A DNA stretch of 35,482 bases, from the NCBI RefSeq assembly GCF_001612765.1, contig NZ_BDBB01000053.1, forward strand, positions 1 through 35,482. Direction: 5' to 3'. Below the pieces are notes generated by a model, which saw only the letters and a list, made by a program, of their open reading frames with translations, was not told where the DNA came from and did not search any database. How positions within the stretch are numbered: the stretch's first letter is position 1; each line of letters begins with the position of its first letter. Positions 33,304-35,482 of the stretch are shown piece by piece. The DNA comes from Nocardia arthritidis NBRC 100137 (GTDB taxonomy: Bacteria; Actinomycetota; Actinomycetes; Mycobacteriales; Mycobacteriaceae). A program made the position numbers and the translations under genes.

Positions 33304-35482
33304 TCAGCCGATGGTCGCGTAGGGGCGGTGGACTTTGATCGCCGAGTCCAGGACGCGGGTGACCGCGGAGCGGGCGAGGCCGAGTTCGTTGGCGATGGCC
33401 GGGGTCGAGCCGCCCTGATCGGCGAGCGTCAGGATCTCTCTGACCTCCTCGATCGGGAGGTTGGAGAGGCGGCGGCCGGTGATGGCCCGTGCGATCGCGG
33501 AGATCTCGTCGTCGTCGGTGTCGGCTTCGTCCGGTTCGGTGGGGAATTCGTCGTCCTCGTCGCTATCCTCGGCAATCGGCATCGCGTCGATGCGGGGGTG
33601 CGACGGCTCGGGAGTTTCCTCGAGGGCCAGTTGTTCACTCTCCGCGTCGGCGGAGCGATCGTTCTGCTCGGCGGACACCGACTTCCCGCGTTTCGCTGCG
33701 CGCGGCGCGGTGGCGTTCGGGTGCACCTGCGCGGCAGTGTCGGCGGTCGCGGGGGCCGGTGTGCGCTTGGGATCGGTGGAACCCGGACGCCGGGCGGCGT
33801 CATCTCCGCGATGCACGCGATCGACCGAGCGTTCGCCTCGAGTGGTAGGAGCATGCGAAGCCGCGTTCGCCGAGGTCGATGAAGGGTCATCGAATTCGAG
33901 GCCCTCGTGCAGGTCGGCGAGCGAAATTTGCTGTGCCGCGGGTGGTGCGGACTCGAGACGCGGCCGTCGCATCTCGGACTCGAGCGCTTCGTCTCGTCTC
34001 GATGTTCCCTGCTCGAACTCGGCAGGGGAAGGCTGTGCCGCTTCGGGGCGGCCCGGTCGAGTGCGGTGTCCGTCGGCGCGGGTCTCCGGCACATGTCGGG
34101 CTGCGGGCGGAATCACATGCGGTGGGGGAGTCGCCAGCTCGGAGCCGGCAACCGGCTGATTCGGGCTTTCGGTGGGAGCGAGGTTATCCGGGTGGTCTTC
34201 GGTGGGATCGGTGTGCCCGTCGACCGGGAGTGCGTGCGCTGGGATGGTCGGCATCTCGGCGGCGCGACCGTTGGTGCTGGGGCGGACGGTCTTCTCATCG
34301 ACCCGCGAGGGCTGCACTGCGCCGTCGGCGGGGATTTCGACAGTGTGGCCGTTGCTGGCCGGGTGCGCCGTGTTTCCGTTGACGTGCGGGTGTGCGTTTC
34401 CGTTGGCAGCCGCCCGATCGGTTCTGCCGTCGATAGGCAGGAGGGTGTGGCCGTTCACGGTCAGGCCGTGGGTGTATCCGTTGACAGTGGTTTCGACGGG
34501 GTGGCCGTTCGAAGCGGGCGGGAGCGCGGCGGCGTGGCCGTTGCTGCGCTCGGCGGCGGGACCCGAGGTGGTGGAGTGCTCGCGCACTTCGCCGTTCGCA
34601 GGGTCCGCGGTGGCGGATGGGGTGCGGTCGACCGTGATGGGGTGACCGTTGATCGGCGATCCGACCGCGTGACCGTTGCGCGACGACTTCCCGTGGTCGA
34701 CCCGTGCCGGGCCCGGCACGGTCGCTGCTGCCGCGCTGCGCTCGTCGAGCCGGGCTGCGGAACGAGTGTCGGTCGTCGCGGCCGGGACGGTGCGGTGGGC
34801 GGCGGTTTCATACCCGGAACGATGGACGCCGTCCAGATGAGTATGCGTTCCGGAACTCGCCTCGCGGTCATCGGTCATACCTGCGGCGTAAGCCTCGCCT
34901 CCCAGGGGAAAACGGCCGCTGTTCGCCGCTTCTCCGAGAGGGTGGTATCCACCGGCCTCCGACGTGCCGGGAATCCGTTGTGTGTCGATGTCGATCATCC
35001 GCCGGTCGCGCTCGATCACCGGCGCGCCGTCGATCAGCACCGCGTACCGCGCGGACACCCAGGCGTGCAGCCAGATCACGACGCCGACCATCACCGGCGC
35101 GATGGCGTATTCGGCGGCGCGGCCCAGGTCGCCCGCGGCCAGATGCGGTCCGGTGTTGAGCGCGACGGTGGTGCCGAGCAGCGCCGCTTCGAAGAAGATC
35201 ACCTTGCCGCGCGCCAGCTCGCGGCCCCACCGCGATGCGGTCGTCGCCGCGACCATGATGGTGATGATCGGGATCGAGATCATCGCCTCGATGCCGTAAC
35301 TCAACCAGTACAGCGGATCGGACATGTCGCCGCTGGGCACCAGATTGTGCTGCACGTTGACCCCGGCCCACACCATGCCGAGGACGACGACGGCGATCAG
35401 GGCGCGCGACGACCACTCCGCCCGCTGGTAGAGCTGCGCCAGGCGCGCGTCCTCGCTGGAGGCCCGCCGCCGCGCCGCCAGG
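33304..35482 (-). CDS. Membrane protein with NGH-repeat linker and C-terminal helix-turn-helix; 5' end outside window
   Basis: The frame is open to the right edge, so the N-terminus is missing. Numbering from the first internal ATG (35376): about four membrane helices, one around residues 1-8 and its upstream extension, then about 23-46, 58-76 and 88-109. After ARYAVLIDG comes a long low-complexity region. Residues about 230-375 hold a dozen loose repeats built on NGH (INGHPI, SNGHAA, VNGHTL, SNGHTV), then Pro/Thr/Asp-rich sequence and an acidic stretch (SDEDDE, DTDDDE). The last 50 residues (about 640-690) form a helix-turn-helix: EVREILTLADQGG, then TPAIANELGLARSAVTRVLD. The four-helix head recalls DUF2637/SpdB-like actinomycete proteins, but I am not certain. 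It could be a membrane-tethered DNA-binding protein. Confidence 0.72.
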   Translation of the reverse strand, partial: LAARRRASSEDARLAQLYQRAEWSSRALIAVVVLGMVWAGVNVQHNLVPSGDMSDPLYWLSYGIEAMISIPIITIMVAATTASRWGRELARGKVIFFEAALLGTTVALNTGPHLAAGDLGRAAEYAIAPVMVGVVIWLHAWVSARYAVLIDGAPVIERDRRMIDIDTQRIPGTSEAGGYHPLGEAANSGRFPLGGEAYAAGMTDDREASSGTHTHLDGVHRSGYETAAHRTVPAATTDTRSAARLDERSAAAATVPGPARVDHGKSSRNGHAVGSPINGHPITVDRTPSATADPANGEVREHSTTSGPAAERSNGHAAALPPASNGHPVETTVNGYTHGLTVNGHTLLPIDGRTDRAAANGNAHPHVNGNTAHPASNGHTVEIPADGAVQPSRVDEKTVRPSTNGRAAEMPTIPAHALPVDGHTDPTEDHPDNLAPTESPNQPVAGSELATPPPHVIPPAARHVPETRADGHRTRPGRPEAAQPSPAEFEQGTSRRDEALESEMRRPRLESAPPAAQQISLADLHEGLEFDDPSSTSANAASHAPTTRGERSVDRVHRGDDAARRPGSTDPKRTPAPATADTAAQVHPNATAPRAAKRGKSVSAEQNDRSADAESEQLALEETPEPSHPRIDAMPIAEDSDEDDEFPTEPDEADTDDDEISAIARAITGRRLSNLPIEEVREILTLADQGGSTPAIANELGLARSAVTRVLDSAIKVHRPYATIG

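Noticed and set aside
32952..33338. 128-codon plus-strand open frame after the MMPL terminator
   Set aside because: It starts inside the terminator stem, has no ribosome-binding site and reads as unstructured Arg/Ser-rich sequence.
34255..34690. Periodic tgGCCGTT-like repeats suggestive of a CRISPR or tandem DNA repeat
   Set aside because: The repeats are in frame, vary in length and sequence, and encode the NGH motifs of the minus-strand protein; there are no uniform repeats or spacers.

Overview
The window is high-GC DNA from an actinobacterium, most likely a mycolic-acid-containing member of the Mycobacteriales such as Nocardia. The evidence is two secreted proteins of the antigen-85/mycolyltransferase type, an MMPL transporter, GTG/TTG starts, leaderless-looking promoters, and an S10 ribosomal operon that stops at rpsQ. 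The genus is an inference; the protein families are read directly from the translations.

Layout. 1-7089: the 3' end of a non-ribosomal peptide synthetase (A-PCP-E*-C-A-PCP-TE), cut by the left edge. 7248-8315: a secreted mycolyltransferase-like esterase with a strong terminator. 8455-9702: an NRAMP metal transporter (mntH), apparently leaderless. 9725-11605 (minus): an atypical extended SDR and an enoyl-CoA hydratase/isomerase, divergent from a tandem double-TetR regulator (11733-12971). 12981-14507 (minus): an aldehyde dehydrogenase whose catalytic cysteine is alanine. 14872-17551: a translationally coupled DrrABC-type ABC exporter. 17579-18775 (minus): a CrtL-type lycopene cyclase with no other carotenoid gene in view. 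19004-21664: a probable operon of a second mycolyltransferase-like protein, a secreted lipase and a degenerate ABC ATPase. 21718-22194 (minus): a DUF4442 hotdog protein. 22239-28070: the S10 operon (rpsJ-rplC-rplD-rplW-rplB-rpsS-rplV-rpsC-rplP-rpmC-rpsQ) with a long structured leader and a terminator. 28227-29048: a phosphatase-like conserved protein, convergent with an NAD-dependent epimerase (29051-29959, minus). 30239-32906: an EXLDI-like protein followed by an MMPL transporter and a terminator. 33304-35482 (minus): the body of a four-helix membrane protein with a long NGH-repeat linker and a C-terminal helix-turn-helix, cut by the right edge.

How it fits together. The ribosomal operon is core genome. 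Much of the rest concerns the lipid-rich envelope and secondary metabolism: mycolyl transfer, lipase, acyl-CoA and thioester enzymes, MMPL and DrrABC export, and the NRPS. Several intergenic regions carry clean palindromes placed like operators. A recurring oddity is enzymes that keep their fold but have lost hallmark catalytic residues: the NRPS E domain, the ALDH, the SDR and the ABC ATPase. No tRNA, rRNA, CRISPR array, transposase or integrase was seen.
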